Source of the DNA: Novosphingobium sp. 18050
GTDB taxonomy: Bacteria > Pseudomonadota > Alphaproteobacteria > Sphingomonadales > Sphingomonadaceae
Assembly: GCF_902706195.1 (NCBI RefSeq)
Contig: NZ_CACSJO010000028.1
Location: 1-60,047, forward strand
DNA length: 60,047 nt
Direction: 5' to 3'
Position 1 is the first letter of the stretch. Each line of letters begins with the position of its first letter. The notes under the pieces were generated by a model. That model was not told the DNA's origin. It searched no databases and worked only from the letters and a program-made list of their open reading frames with translations. Below, piece after piece: positions 1 through 8,017 of the stretch. Position numbers and translations under genes: made by a program.

Positions 1-210
1 TCAGGGCTCCCAGTATCGGGCCTTTCCGGGGCGGGAGGGGCTGAAAATCGGGCCGGCTTTTGACAGCGCGTGCCGCCTATGGCAAGGCGCGCGCCCTGAT
101 GGGGCAAGCACGCTTGTATTTGCGGCGCTTGACCTAGTGGGCGCGCCTCACCATCAAGACATGAAATTTACGCCCGCGCCGTTTGGGACGGGCAAGACTG
201 AGGACTTTCC

Positions 211-531
211 ATGGCCAAGCCTGAATGGGGCGCCAAGCACGGCTGCCCGAAATGCGGCACCCGCTTCTATGACCTGGGCAAGGATGACCCGGTCACCTGC
301 ATCGAATGCGGCAACGCATGGCACCCCGAGCCGGTGCTGAAGTCGAAGCAGCCGATTCCTTATGAGCAGATCCAGAAGAAGGAGGTCGTCGAGACCGAAG
401 ACTCCGATCTGGCCGAAGAGGATCTGGACATCGATGAGGACGAGGATTCACCCGACAACGATGTGGACCTCGGTGGTGACGACGATCTCGGCATCGGTGC
501 CGGTGACGACGACAAGGACATCGACAACTAA
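211..531 (+). CDS. FYDLN-type zinc-ribbon acidic protein (TIGR02300 family)
   Basis: A 106-residue protein of the TIGR02300 family, named for its FYDLG/FYDLN signature. Two CxxC pairs (Cys12/15 and Cys30/33) should form a zinc ribbon, and the FYDL motif follows the first pair. From about residue 60 the protein is almost only Asp and Glu with a few small residues, giving a strongly acidic tail. The family is found in alphaproteobacteria and its function is not established; I infer a small cytoplasmic zinc protein, perhaps binding nucleic acid or a basic partner. It stands alone, with a hairpin just downstream and tRNA-Ala after that. Confidence 0.85.
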   Translation: MAKPEWGAKHGCPKCGTRFYDLGKDDPVTCIECGNAWHPEPVLKSKQPIPYEQIQKKEVVETEDSDLAEEDLDIDEDEDSPDNDVDLGGDDDLGIGAGDDDKDIDN

Positions 532-543
532 GGTCTGAGCGCG

Positions 544-580
544 GCGCTCGCCCGTTCCCTCAAGGGGCAAGGGCGGGCGC
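544..580 (+). terminator. Hairpin after the FYDLN gene
   Basis: Ten uninterrupted base pairs (544-553 with 571-580, one G-U) enclose a loop that can pair further. It lies 12 bases after the stop codon. There is no run of T after it, so it may act as a 3'-end stabiliser or a weak terminator. Confidence 0.45.
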
Positions 581-776
581 CACCGGATCCGCGGCCTGCG
601 GATTTTAAGGCCGAGACTGCGGCATCCGAAAAAAAATCGAATGCCTTCGAATTTTCCTCTTGCCAAGATTTCCGACCGCCACTAGATGGCGGCCTCCCAA
701 GCGGAACGGCCTCTACGGAACGCCGCAAAACAAGGGAACGGGTTGATCCTCCCAGGGTTAACCTGCTGAAATGATT

Positions 777-852
777 GGGGCCTTAGCTCAGCTGGGAGAG
801 CGCCTGCATGGCATGCAGGAGGTCAGCGGTTCGATCCCGCTAGGCTCCACCA
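777..852 (+). tRNA. tRNA-Ala (GGC)
   Basis: A 76-base cloverleaf with the CCA end encoded. The acceptor stem pairs 777-783 with 842-848 (one G-U), the anticodon stem CCTGC/GCAGG encloses a seven-base loop with anticodon GGC, and the T-arm carries GGTTCGATCCC. Discriminator base is A849. It reads GCC/GCU alanine codons. Confidence 0.95.
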
Positions 853-910
853 TTTCAAACAAGTTGGTTTTTGATCGATTTGACATTGCAGTTTCGCATG
901 ATTGCGACCG

Positions 911-945
911 CGCTGGTTGACGAGGTTTCGTCCACCGGCGTTTTT
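911..945 (+). terminator. Rho-independent-type terminator, first of a tandem pair
   Basis: A long stem: 911-917 pairs with 934-940 and, after one mismatch, 919-923 pairs with 928-932 around a GGTT loop; TTTTT follows at 941-945. It lies between tRNA-Ala and ffh and could end transcription from the tRNA. A near copy follows 51 bases later. Confidence 0.75.
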
Positions 946-961
946 CGCATAAAGTCATGCA

Positions 962-997
962 CGTCGGTCAGCGAGGTTTCGCTCACCGGCGTTTTTT
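962..997 (+). terminator. Rho-independent-type terminator, second of a tandem pair
   Basis: Same design as the hairpin 51 bases upstream: 962-968 pairs with 985-991, 970-974 pairs with 979-983, loop GGTT at 975-978, then six T at 992-997. Stem bases differ from the first copy in both arms, so pairing is kept. Confidence 0.75.
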
Positions 998-1079
998 GCG
1001 TTTCGCGGCGGGTTTGATCGACCCGGCCATGATTGGAGTGAACGGCCCATGTTCGCCCGGAGTGACGATAGGAGCGACC

Positions 1080-2537
1080 ATGTTTGATTCTCTGTCCGAT
1101 CGCCTTGGCGGCGTCTTCGACAAGCTGCGTGGGCGTGGTGCGCTCAAGGAGCAGGACGTTCTCGACGCCATGCGCGAAGTGCGCATTGCCCTTCTCGAGG
1201 CCGACGTCGCGCTTCCGGTCGTGCGCCGCTTCATAGATCAGGTCACTGAAAAGGCCGTTGGGCAGAACGTCCTGCGTTCGGTCACGCCGGGTCAGCAGGT
1301 CGTCAAGATCGTCAATGACGCGCTGATTGACACGCTGGGCGGCGAAGACACGCCGGGCCTCGACCTTGAAGCCGTACCGCCGATCGTCATCATGATGGTC
1401 GGCCTCCAGGGCTCGGGTAAGACCACCAGCACCGCCAAGATCGCCAAGCTTCTCAAGGAGAAGCAGGGCAAGAAGGTCATGATGGCCTCGCTGGACGTCA
1501 ACCGTCCGGCGGCGCAGGAACAGCTTCAGGTGCTCGGCACTCAGGTCGGCGTCGCCACCCTGCCGATCATCGCCGGCCAGCAGCCTACCGAGATCGCCAC
1601 GCGCGCTATGCAGGCCGCGCGCCTGCAGGCTGTCGACGTGCTGCTGCTCGATACCGCAGGCCGCCTCCACGTCGACCAGCAGCTCATGGACGAGATGAAG
1701 GCGGTAGCCGCCATCTCGACCCCGCGTGAAACGCTGCTCGTCGTCGATTCGCTCACCGGCCAGGATGCCGTGAACGTCGCCCAGTCCTTCGCGGGCCAGG
1801 TCGATCTCACCGGCGTCGTGCTGACCCGTATGGACGGCGATGCGCGCGGCGGCGCAGCGCTCTCGATGCGTGCGGTCACCGGCAAGCCGATCAAGTTCGC
1901 AGGCACCGGCGAGAAGATGGAGGCCCTCGAGGTCTTCCACCCCAGTCGCGTTGCCAACCGCATCCTGGGCATGGGCGACATCGTCTCCATGGTCGAGAAG
2001 GCGGCCGAAGCGGTCAAGGTCGAGGACGCCGAGGCACTTGCCAAGCGCATGGACCAGGGCAAGTTCGACATGAACGACCTGCGTATGCAGCTCAAGCAGA
2101 TGCAGTCCATGGGCGGCCTCGGCATGCTGGCGGGCATGATGCCCGGCATGAAGAAAGCCAAGGCCGCGATGCAGGCGTCCGGCATGGACGACCGCGTGCT
2201 GCTGCGCATGGATGCGATCATCGGTTCGATGACCCCCAAGGAACGCGTCAATCCCGCGCTGCTCAATGCAAAGCGCAAGATCCGCGTCGCCAAGGGTTCG
2301 GGCACTCAGGTCCAGGACGTCAACAAGCTGCTGAAAATGCACATGGAGATGGCCAAGGCCATGAAGCAGATCAAGAAGATGGGCGGCCTCAAGGGTCTGG
2401 CTGCGATGTTCGGCAAGGGCGGCCTCGACGGCGCCATGCCGGGCCTCGGCGGTCAGGGTCTTGGCGGCGGCATGGGCGGCATGGGCGGCCTTGGTGGTCC
2501 CGGCGGCCCGGACCTCAGCAAGTTTCTCAAGAAATAA
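1080..2537 (+). CDS. ffh: Signal recognition particle GTPase Ffh
   Basis: A 485-residue protein that binds 4.5S RNA and signal sequences and delivers nascent inner-membrane proteins to FtsY. The N-terminal helical bundle is followed by the G domain with P-loop GLQGSGKTT near residues 108-116, then DTAGR and TRMDGDARGG; the C-terminal part is the methionine-rich M domain with the RNA-binding helix-turn-helix. The tail is rich in Gly and Met. The frame is open further upstream, but AGGAG at about 1070 and the canonical MFDSLSDRL start favour 1080. It leads the rpsP-rimM-trmD-rplS run, the usual alphaproteobacterial order. Confidence 0.97.
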   Translation: MFDSLSDRLGGVFDKLRGRGALKEQDVLDAMREVRIALLEADVALPVVRRFIDQVTEKAVGQNVLRSVTPGQQVVKIVNDALIDTLGGEDTPGLDLEAVPPIVIMMVGLQGSGKTTSTAKIAKLLKEKQGKKVMMASLDVNRPAAQEQLQVLGTQVGVATLPIIAGQQPTEIATRAMQAARLQAVDVLLLDTAGRLHVDQQLMDEMKAVAAISTPRETLLVVDSLTGQDAVNVAQSFAGQVDLTGVVLTRMDGDARGGAALSMRAVTGKPIKFAGTGEKMEALEVFHPSRVANRILGMGDIVSMVEKAAEAVKVEDAEALAKRMDQGKFDMNDLRMQLKQMQSMGGLGMLAGMMPGMKKAKAAMQASGMDDRVLLRMDAIIGSMTPKERVNPALLNAKRKIRVAKGSGTQVQDVNKLLKMHMEMAKAMKQIKKMGGLKGLAAMFGKGGLDGAMPGLGGQGLGGGMGGMGGLGGPGGPDLSKFLKK

Positions 2538-2577
2538 TCACACGCATTCTTTAAGTTTATCAGAAAGGTAACAGCAA

Positions 2578-3036
2578 ATGTCCGTTTCGATCCGTCTCTC
2601 CCGCGGTGGCGCCAAGAAGCGCCCTTACTACAAGATCGTCGTCGCCAACTCGCGCGCTCCGCGCGACGGCGCCTATCTTGAGCAGGTCGGCACCTACAAC
2701 CCGGTCCTCGCCAAGGAAGACGAGAATCGCGTTCGTCTGGTCGAAGACCGCGTGCGTTACTGGCTCGGCGTTGGCGCCCAGCCGACCGACCGCGTTGCAC
2801 GCATGCTCGACAAGGCCGGCATCAAGGAGCGCGCCGCTTCCGTGAACCCGACCAAGGCAGAGCCGGGCAAGAAGGCCAAGGAGCGCGCTGAAGATCGCGC
2901 CACCAAGATCCGCGAAGCTGAAGAAGCTGCTGCCGAAGCCGCTGCAGCCGCCGCTGCCGCTGCTGCTGCCCCGGCCGAAGAAGCTCCTGCTGAAGAAGCT
3001 GCTGCCGAGGCCACCGAGGCATCGACCGAGGCGTAA
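2578..3036 (+). CDS. rpsP: 30S ribosomal protein S16
   Basis: The first 80 or so residues (SVSIRLSRGGAKKRPYYKIV) are the conserved S16 core that binds 16S rRNA in the 5' domain of the small subunit. At 152 residues it is much longer than the usual 80-90: the C-terminal half is a low-complexity Ala/Glu extension with a run of alanines. Such tails are common in S16 of related bacteria. GAAAGG sits about ten bases before the ATG. It lies 40 bases after ffh and 3 before rimM, so the three are probably co-transcribed. Confidence 0.97.
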   Translation: MSVSIRLSRGGAKKRPYYKIVVANSRAPRDGAYLEQVGTYNPVLAKEDENRVRLVEDRVRYWLGVGAQPTDRVARMLDKAGIKERAASVNPTKAEPGKKAKERAEDRATKIREAEEAAAEAAAAAAAAAAAPAEEAPAEEAAAEATEASTEA

Positions 3037-3039
3037 GTC

Positions 3040-3555
3040 TTGGCTCAGCCTGGTAACGATCGCTCCGTCACGCTTGCCGCCGTCATCGGTGCGCACGGCG
3101 TGACGGGCGAAGTTCGCCTCAAGCTGTTCGGTGAAGGCGTGGCCGCGCTCAAGCGCTACCGCGCCTTCAACGATTCCAGCCTGACCGTTTCCAAGCTCAA
3201 GGACGACGGCAAGGGCGGCGCCATCGCCCGCTTTGCCGAAGTGACAGACCGTACCGCGGCTGAAAAGCTGCGCGGTACTGCTCTCACCGTACCGCGCTCG
3301 ACAATGCCGGCGCTGGAGGAAGGCGAGTACTACCACGCCGACCTGCTGGGCCTGCCTGCCGTCTCGGATGAGGGCGAAGCGCTCGGGGTCTGCATCGCGG
3401 TTGAGAATTTCGGTGCCGGCGATGTCATCGAGATCGAGTGCCCGGTCGGCGAAGACGGCAAGAAGCGCCGCTTCATGGTTCCAATGACCCCCGCTGCCGT
3501 GCCCGAGTGGGACGGTGACAGGTTGGTCATCACGGCGGCATTCGCGCAGCCATGA
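3040..3555 (+). CDS. rimM: 16S rRNA processing protein RimM
   Basis: RimM (171 residues) helps assemble the head of the 30S subunit and binds S19. The N-terminal RimM barrel contains IGAHGVTGEVRLKLF and the second half is a PRC-barrel (EGEYYHADLLGL through GDVIEIECP). The start is TTG at 3040, three bases after the rpsP stop, with GAGG at 3028-3031 as ribosome-binding site inside the end of rpsP. Its stop overlaps the trmD start by four bases (ATGA), so translation is likely coupled. Confidence 0.95.
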   Translation: MAQPGNDRSVTLAAVIGAHGVTGEVRLKLFGEGVAALKRYRAFNDSSLTVSKLKDDGKGGAIARFAEVTDRTAAEKLRGTALTVPRSTMPALEEGEYYHADLLGLPAVSDEGEALGVCIAVENFGAGDVIEIECPVGEDGKKRRFMVPMTPAAVPEWDGDRLVITAAFAQP

Positions 3556-4253
3556 CTTTCGCGGCCACCGTTCTGACCCTTTACCCTGAGATGTTTCCCG
3601 GGCCGCTCGGCGTAAGCCTTGCGGGCAGGGCGATGGCGGAGGGCAAGTGGTCGCTCAACCCCGTTCATATCCGCGATTTCGCGGCCGACAAGCACCGCAC
3701 CGTCGACGATACGCCCGCAGGCGGCGGCGCGGGCATGGTGCTCAAGGTGGACGTATTGGCGGCGGCCATCGACCATGCCCGTGAACTGGCGCCTCACGCG
3801 CCCGTGCTGGCCATGACGCCGCGCGGGAAGCCGATCTCGCAGGCCCGCATCCGCGAGCTTGCAGGGGGGCCGGGCGTTACCCTGCTATGTGGCCGTTTCG
3901 AGGGTTTCGACGAGCGCATTTTTGCCGGTCGGAACGTCGAGGAAGTCTCGGTCGGCGACATCGTCCTGTCGGGCGGAGAATGCGCTGCGCTGATGGTTCT
4001 GGATGCTTGCATTCGCCTGCTTCCCGGAGTAATGGGCGCGGCTTCCAGCGGGGCCGAGGAATCGTTCGAGGACGGTCTGCTCGAGTACCCGCACTACACC
4101 CGACCGCCTATGTGGGAAGGGCGCGCGATCCCCGAAGTGCTGCGATCGGGGGATCACGCGAAAATCGCTGCCTGGCGGAAACAAAGGGCGGACGAAGACA
4201 CACGGTTACGCAGGCCTGATCTATGGGAGCGTCACAGGGACGCTCGGGTCTAG
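3552..4253 (+). CDS. trmD: tRNA (guanine37-N1)-methyltransferase TrmD
   Basis: TrmD (233 residues) methylates G37 next to the anticodon, using S-adenosylmethionine, and prevents +1 frameshifting. It is a trefoil-knot SPOUT enzyme. Family motifs are present: TPAGGGAGMVLK, LLCGRFEGFDERI, and the knot region VSVGDIVLSGGECAA, followed by EYPHYTRPP, which contacts tRNA. It overlaps rimM by four bases and is followed by rplS, the standard order. Confidence 0.97.
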   Translation: MTFAATVLTLYPEMFPGPLGVSLAGRAMAEGKWSLNPVHIRDFAADKHRTVDDTPAGGGAGMVLKVDVLAAAIDHARELAPHAPVLAMTPRGKPISQARIRELAGGPGVTLLCGRFEGFDERIFAGRNVEEVSVGDIVLSGGECAALMVLDACIRLLPGVMGAASSGAEESFEDGLLEYPHYTRPPMWEGRAIPEVLRSGDHAKIAAWRKQRADEDTRLRRPDLWERHRDARV

Positions 4254-4293
4254 TCTGCCTCTGGCGCGCAGCATTGAAAAAGGATTTGGGTTC

Positions 4294-4662
4294 ATGAACC
4301 TGATTCAGCAGATCGAAGCCGAAGAAATCGCCAAGGCCGCCAAGGACATCCCCGCATTCCGTCCGGGCGATACCGTCCGCGTCGGCGTGAAGGTCGTCGA
4401 AGGCGTCCGTACCCGCGTCCAGGCATACGAGGGCGTGTGCATCGCGCGCTCGAACCGTGGCATGGGTTCGAACTTCACCGTTCGCAAGATGAGCTTCGGT
4501 GAGGGTGTGGAGCGCGTATTCCCGCTCTACTCGCCGAACATCGATTCGATCACTGTGGTTCGCCGCGGCGTGGTGCGTCGTGCAAAGCTGTACTACCTGC
4601 GTGGTCGTACCGGCAAGCGCGCGCGTATCGCCGAGCGTCGCATCAGCGACACCAAGGCGTAA
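4294..4662 (+). CDS. rplS: 50S ribosomal protein L19
   Basis: L19 (122 residues) sits at the 30S-50S interface. The fold signature runs from FRPGDTVRVGVKVVEG through YEGVCIARSNRGMGSNFTVRK to VRRAKLYYLRGRTGKRARI. AAAAAGGATTTGGG precedes the ATG. It is the last gene of the ffh-rpsP-rimM-trmD-rplS run and is followed by a clear terminator. Confidence 0.97.
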   Translation: MNLIQQIEAEEIAKAAKDIPAFRPGDTVRVGVKVVEGVRTRVQAYEGVCIARSNRGMGSNFTVRKMSFGEGVERVFPLYSPNIDSITVVRRGVVRRAKLYYLRGRTGKRARIAERRISDTKA

Positions 4663-4679
4663 GCCAAGGGCTAAAGGCT

Positions 4680-4735
4680 CGGTCTTCGGACCGGGCTGCT
4701 CAAAGAGGCGGTTCGCATTCGGGCCGCCTTTTTTT
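4680..4735 (+). terminator. Terminator of the ffh-rplS operon
   Basis: Two stacked hairpins follow rplS. The first (4680-4693) closes a UUCG tetraloop with C-G. The second pairs AGGCGG (4706-4711) with CCGCCT (4724-4729) and runs into seven T. The second is a classical Rho-independent terminator; the first may add stability. Confidence 0.85.
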
Positions 4736-4740
4736 GTGCC

Positions 4741-5085
4741 TGCGTTCCTCGCATTCGGTCGCAAACGCGTTGATCGAATTCACGTGTGTCAGGTTACCGG
4801 GGTTTCACAACATCCCGTCCCGGAAGAGAGCGTCATGCGCGTTTTCTGCCGGTAGCCTTTGTTATGGCGCAGTGAAATGCGGGCTCGGCGAGTCGGTAGG
4901 CCATGCTGCGCCGCACAACGTCCAGTCACTGGGAAAGCGGCGGGAAAACGCGATAAATCGCGAGTTTTGAACCTGTTTAGGCCTTGCCACCTTGTTGAAA
5001 ACCCGCTCCATTCCGTCGCCGCTCCAGAGGCGAATTTGAAATTGCATCACTATCCGCTCCACTGAAAGCTAAGGGGGTTCCCATA
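4741..5085. other. Intergenic stretch upstream of HU
   Basis: About 345 bases between the rplS terminator and the HU gene. Short open frames here overlap one another, lack ribosome-binding sites and resemble nothing I know. It should contain the HU promoter, but I could not pick a convincing -35/-10 pair. Confidence 0.5.
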
Positions 5086-5358
5086 ATGAACAAGAACGAT
5101 CTCATCAGCGCAGTTGCCGATTCGAGCGGCCTGACCCGCAGCGACGCCACCAAGGCAGTCGAAGGCGTTTTCGAGGCCATCACGGGTTCGCTGAAGAAGG
5201 GCGATGAAGTTCGCCTCGTTGGTTTCGGCACGTTCTCGGTTGCCAAGCGCAAGGCTTCGACCGGCCGCAACCCGCGCACCGGCGAGCCGATGGAAATCAA
5301 GGCTTCGGCTCAGCCGAAGTTCAAGGCCGGCAAGGGCCTGAAGGATGCCGTCAACTAA
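5086..5358 (+). CDS. hup: DNA-binding protein HU
   Basis: A 90-residue histone-like protein that bends and compacts DNA as a dimer. It has the HU fold: MNKNDLISAVA helix pair, VGFGTFSVAKRKA strands, and the DNA-binding arm with GRNPRTGEPMEI that carries the intercalating proline. Length and sequence fit HU rather than IHF. It is monocistronic, with its own terminator downstream. Confidence 0.96.
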   Translation: MNKNDLISAVADSSGLTRSDATKAVEGVFEAITGSLKKGDEVRLVGFGTFSVAKRKASTGRNPRTGEPMEIKASAQPKFKAGKGLKDAVN

Positions 5359-5400
5359 GATGACAGGCGGCCTGTAACGCCTCACAGGTCGATCGGATCG

Positions 5401-5437
5401 CGCCGTGCCAGCCCAATGGGGTTGGCGCGGCGTTTTT
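5401..5437 (+). terminator. Terminator after HU
   Basis: CGCCG-x-GCCA-x-CCC (5401-5414) pairs with the opposite arm ending at 5432, with an AATG loop and isolated mismatches, then TTTTT at 5433-5437. Confidence 0.8.
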
Positions 5438-5958
5438 CGTTTGGGCAACAGGCAGCCGGAGCCTGACAGAGGCTGGCGGATGCATCATCGCATCTCGCCA
5501 TCAAGGATACGCCGGTCTCGACACGTTCGAGGATTACCTTTGCGACGCGCTGCGCGCGTGGCTGCTGGTTCTGAAGGTAGCGCGAGGGCAGGGGGATTGG
5601 GCAAACGCATCCAATGTGGTTGAATCGCTTGGAGCGGCCAGCCAAGGCGAATGCGGGCAGCGTTGTCCCGCAATTCTAGCGTCAAAGCTTCACCAGCACG
5701 TCGGCGCCGCCGCGGTGCGCGGATTGACCTTCCGCGACAGTAGTTGCCTGCCTGGGGCGAGGTGCTGGCCTGGTCGGCGTTGTTGGACAGGGACTCGCTG
5801 TGGGTGAGTATCGATACGCGTCGACGCGAGCTCGGTAGCTGCCGGCTAAGGCCTATGCATGCCTGCCGCCCTGAGGGCGGAGCACGCAAAGTACCGGCCA
5901 GCCGGGCGAAGACCTGTATGAACGGGTCGATTGCCGGGAAACTTTCAATTGCCCGTTT
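5438..5958. other. Long stretch without a recognisable gene
   Basis: About 520 bases between the HU terminator and the hairpin at the end of rlmB. Several frames are open on both strands for 60-180 codons, but none has a ribosome-binding site or a family resemblance, and Arg-rich, Pro-rich translations are what random GC-rich DNA gives. It may be a decayed gene; I cannot say which. Confidence 0.4.
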
Positions 5959-5959
5959 G

Positions 5960-5991
5960 GGTATCCGCCCCGGTTCACCGGGGCGGATACC
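5960..5991 (-). terminator. Strong hairpin at the 3' end of rlmB
   Basis: Fourteen perfect, GC-rich base pairs (5960-5973 with 5978-5991) around a TTCA loop, eight bases beyond the rlmB stop. No T-run follows on either strand, so it is probably a 3'-end hairpin or a terminator that does not need a U-tract. Confidence 0.6.
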
Positions 5992-5998
5992 TCGTAAC

Positions 5999-6829
5999 TT
6001 ATTCGGTGACGCGGGTCGCCGCTGCATAGAGCGCGATGGCTGCCGCGTTGCTGACGTTGAGGCTTTCCATCGCCTCGCTGATCGGTAGCTTGGCGATCGC
6101 GTCGCAGTGCTGGGTGATGTTGTGGCGCATGCCGTCGCCTTCGGCGCCGAGTACGAGCGCGACAGGGCCGGTGGGCAGTGCCTCGCCCAAAGTCACTTCT
6201 GCCGCGCCGTCGAGGCCGATTCGCCAGTAACCGGCCTCGGCGATTTCCTCCAGCGCGCGGGCAAGGTTTACAACGCGCACCCAAGGCAGGACTTCCAGAG
6301 CGCCCGAGGCGGATTTCGCCAGGGTGCCTGATTCGACCGGCGCATGGCGATCCTGCGTGACGATGGCGCAGGCGTTGAACGCTGCTGCCGAACGCATGAT
6401 CGCGCCGACGTTGTGGGGGTCGGTGACCTGGTCGAGCACGATCACGGGACGGGTGGGGTCGCCTTCGAGAACGTCGCCGAGGAATATGTCATCCAGCGGG
6501 TCGCATTCGAGCACCAGTCCCTGGTGCGGGGCATCGCGCGCCACGAGACGGGCGAGGTCGGCGGGCTGGGCCCATTCCACTGCGAAGTCGGCGGGCAGAT
6601 CACCGTCGAGCGATTCGACACCCTCGCGTGTCGCCCACAGCTTGCGATGGACGCGATCCGGGTTTTTCAGCGCCGCTTCGACCGCATGGCGGCCCCACAG
6701 GCGCACGGCCCCGGAACCGGCCTTGCCACTGCCGCGCCCGTTCTTCATCCGGCCGGCCCGGCCACGCAGGGCCTTTGCCGGGCGGGCTTCGCCTTCGGGG
6801 TCACCCCGTCCGCTGCCACGCTTGTTCAT
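5999..6829 (-). CDS. rlmB: 23S rRNA (guanosine-2'-O-)-methyltransferase RlmB / TrmH family
   Basis: A 276-residue SPOUT methyltransferase that 2'-O-methylates a guanosine of 23S rRNA (G2251 in E. coli if orthologous). After a basic, Gly/Arg-rich tail (residues 1-40) comes the substrate-binding domain starting LWGRHAVEAAL, then the catalytic knot with VIVLDQVTDPHNVGAIMRSA, LVLGAEGDGM and LPISEAMESLNVSNAAAIAL, the three SpoU motifs. The basic extension is longer than in E. coli and probably binds RNA. It is transcribed alone. Confidence 0.92.
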   Translation of the reverse strand: MNKRGSGRGDPEGEARPAKALRGRAGRMKNGRGSGKAGSGAVRLWGRHAVEAALKNPDRVHRKLWATREGVESLDGDLPADFAVEWAQPADLARLVARDAPHQGLVLECDPLDDIFLGDVLEGDPTRPVIVLDQVTDPHNVGAIMRSAAAFNACAIVTQDRHAPVESGTLAKSASGALEVLPWVRVVNLARALEEIAEAGYWRIGLDGAAEVTLGEALPTGPVALVLGAEGDGMRHNITQHCDAIAKLPISEAMESLNVSNAAAIALYAAATRVTE

Positions 6830-6891
6830 TCATCGTCCTTTCGAAAAAACCGAATATTGCAAATTTCTTGCCCCCTCTGACAGGGAGGGCA

Positions 6892-6919
6892 TTGACAGGC
6901 AAGGCTCGGTTCTACATAG
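6892..6919 (+). promoter_or_regulatory. Possible promoter of tRNA-Tyr
   Basis: A perfect TTGACA at 6892-6897 is followed 15-16 bases later by TACATA/ACATAG (6913-6919), about 95 bases before tRNA-Tyr. The -35 box is ideal and the -10 box weak; no other gene is available for it. Confidence 0.4.
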
Positions 6920-7014
6920 GGCCGGCTCCTCGGCAACGAGGTCCCTTTCGGGGCTTCGACCAACGCCGGATTTTCCCACTTTTGTGGGGGTTTCCAGCAG
7001 CCAGCAACTGGTGT

Positions 7015-7100
7015 GGACAGGTGGCCGAGTGGTTAAAGGCAGCAGACTGTAAATCTGCCCGTGCAAGCGTACGCTGGTTCGAATCCAGCCCTGTCCACCA
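7015..7100 (+). tRNA. tRNA-Tyr (GTA)
   Basis: An 86-base class II tRNA with a long variable arm and encoded CCA. GGACAGG (7015-7021) pairs with CCTGTCC (7090-7096); the anticodon arm CAGACTGTAAATCTG gives anticodon GTA; the T-arm is CTGGTTCGAATCCAG. Confidence 0.96.
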
Positions 7101-7109
7101 CCATTGCCC

Positions 7110-7131
7110 GCCCGACCGATTGAGGTCGGGC
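7110..7131 (+). terminator. Hairpin after tRNA-Tyr
   Basis: Eight base pairs (7110-7117 with 7124-7131) around GATTGA, nine bases after the tRNA. No T-run follows; likely processing or termination signal. Confidence 0.45.
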
Positions 7132-7267
7132 CGGCAGTCGCCCCGCTCAGGGGCATCCCCCAAAAATCGCACAATAGCCGCATTTATCCGCAGGCGTCGT
7201 CCCCGTTGGGGAACAGCGCAAGGCCAGCGGCATTGCGGTACTAGTGCGCACTGTCTAGGTGAGAGCG

Positions 7268-8017
7268 ATGCCCGGAGATATTCTCGATAATCAGGGTCGC
7301 GGCGAAGCGTCGTGGCAGTGGCCCTCCATTCACCCAGAAGGCCGCAAGTTCGGCGCCATAGCCGCCGTCATTGCGCTGATCGGCTGGATACTGCTTGGCC
7401 CCTGGGTGGGCTGGCCGTTGGCCGTGCTGACGCTGTGCGTGCTTGCCTTCTTTCGTGATCCGGTGCGCGTTACCCCGCAGGACGAGCGGGCGATCATCGC
7501 GCCCGCCGACGGTCTGGTCACGCTGATCGGCAAGGTTCCGCCTCCGCGTGAACTTACGGTCGATGATGGCAGCGGCTCCGCGCCGATGCCGTCCGAGCCG
7601 GTAACCCGCATCTCGATCTTCATGTCGGTGTTCGACGTTCACATCAATCGCACGCCGATCGCCGGCACTGTGAAGCGGGTGATCTACATCCCCGGCAAGT
7701 TCGTGAATGCCGATCTCGACAAGGCGAGCGAAGAGAACGAGCGCCAGCACATTCTGGTCGAACGTAGTGACGGTTTGCGCATCTGCTTCACGCAGATCGC
7801 CGGCCTTGTCGCTCGCCGCATTGTACCTTTCGTCAAGCCGGGCGACATTATCGCCTGCGGTCAGCGGATCGGCTTGATCCGCTTTGGCAGCCGCGTAGAC
7901 GTCTACCTGCCCGCAGGCACCGAGCCCAAGGTGCTGATGGGCCAGAAGATCATCGCTGGCGAAACCGTCCTTGCGCAGCTCGCCAGCGCTTCGGTGATCG
8001 AGGGTATCGCCCAGTGA
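7268..8017 (+). CDS. psd: Phosphatidylserine decarboxylase proenzyme
   Basis: A 249-residue membrane enzyme that turns phosphatidylserine into phosphatidylethanolamine. It is the short form of the family: a hydrophobic hairpin near residues 25-60, FMSVFDVHINRTPI, then the self-cleavage site FGSRVD, where the serine (about residue 208) becomes the pyruvoyl group and leaves a roughly 41-residue alpha chain. The frame also allows GTG at 7259, but AGGTGAG just before ATG 7268 favours the latter. It overlaps pssA by four bases; the two genes make consecutive steps of one pathway. Confidence 0.93.
   Translation: MPGDILDNQGRGEASWQWPSIHPEGRKFGAIAAVIALIGWILLGPWVGWPLAVLTLCVLAFFRDPVRVTPQDERAIIAPADGLVTLIGKVPPPRELTVDDGSGSAPMPSEPVTRISIFMSVFDVHINRTPIAGTVKRVIYIPGKFVNADLDKASEENERQHILVERSDGLRICFTQIAGLVARRIVPFVKPGDIIACGQRIGLIRFGSRVDVYLPAGTEPKVLMGQKIIAGETVLAQLASASVIEGIAQ

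Noticed and set aside
1..210. TTGACA at 60-65 and TTGACC at 129-134 as promoters of the FYDLN gene
   Set aside because: No acceptable -10 box lies at the right distance. The first 200 bases hold no supported gene either.
855..2342. A 495-codon minus-strand frame opposite ffh
   Set aside because: It is a His/Leu/Asp/Arg-rich shadow of the Ffh reading frame; only its first codons, over the tandem hairpins, are of interest as repeats.
4993..5062. TTGAAA boxes upstream of HU as a promoter
   Set aside because: Neither box has a matching -10 sequence at 16-18 bases.
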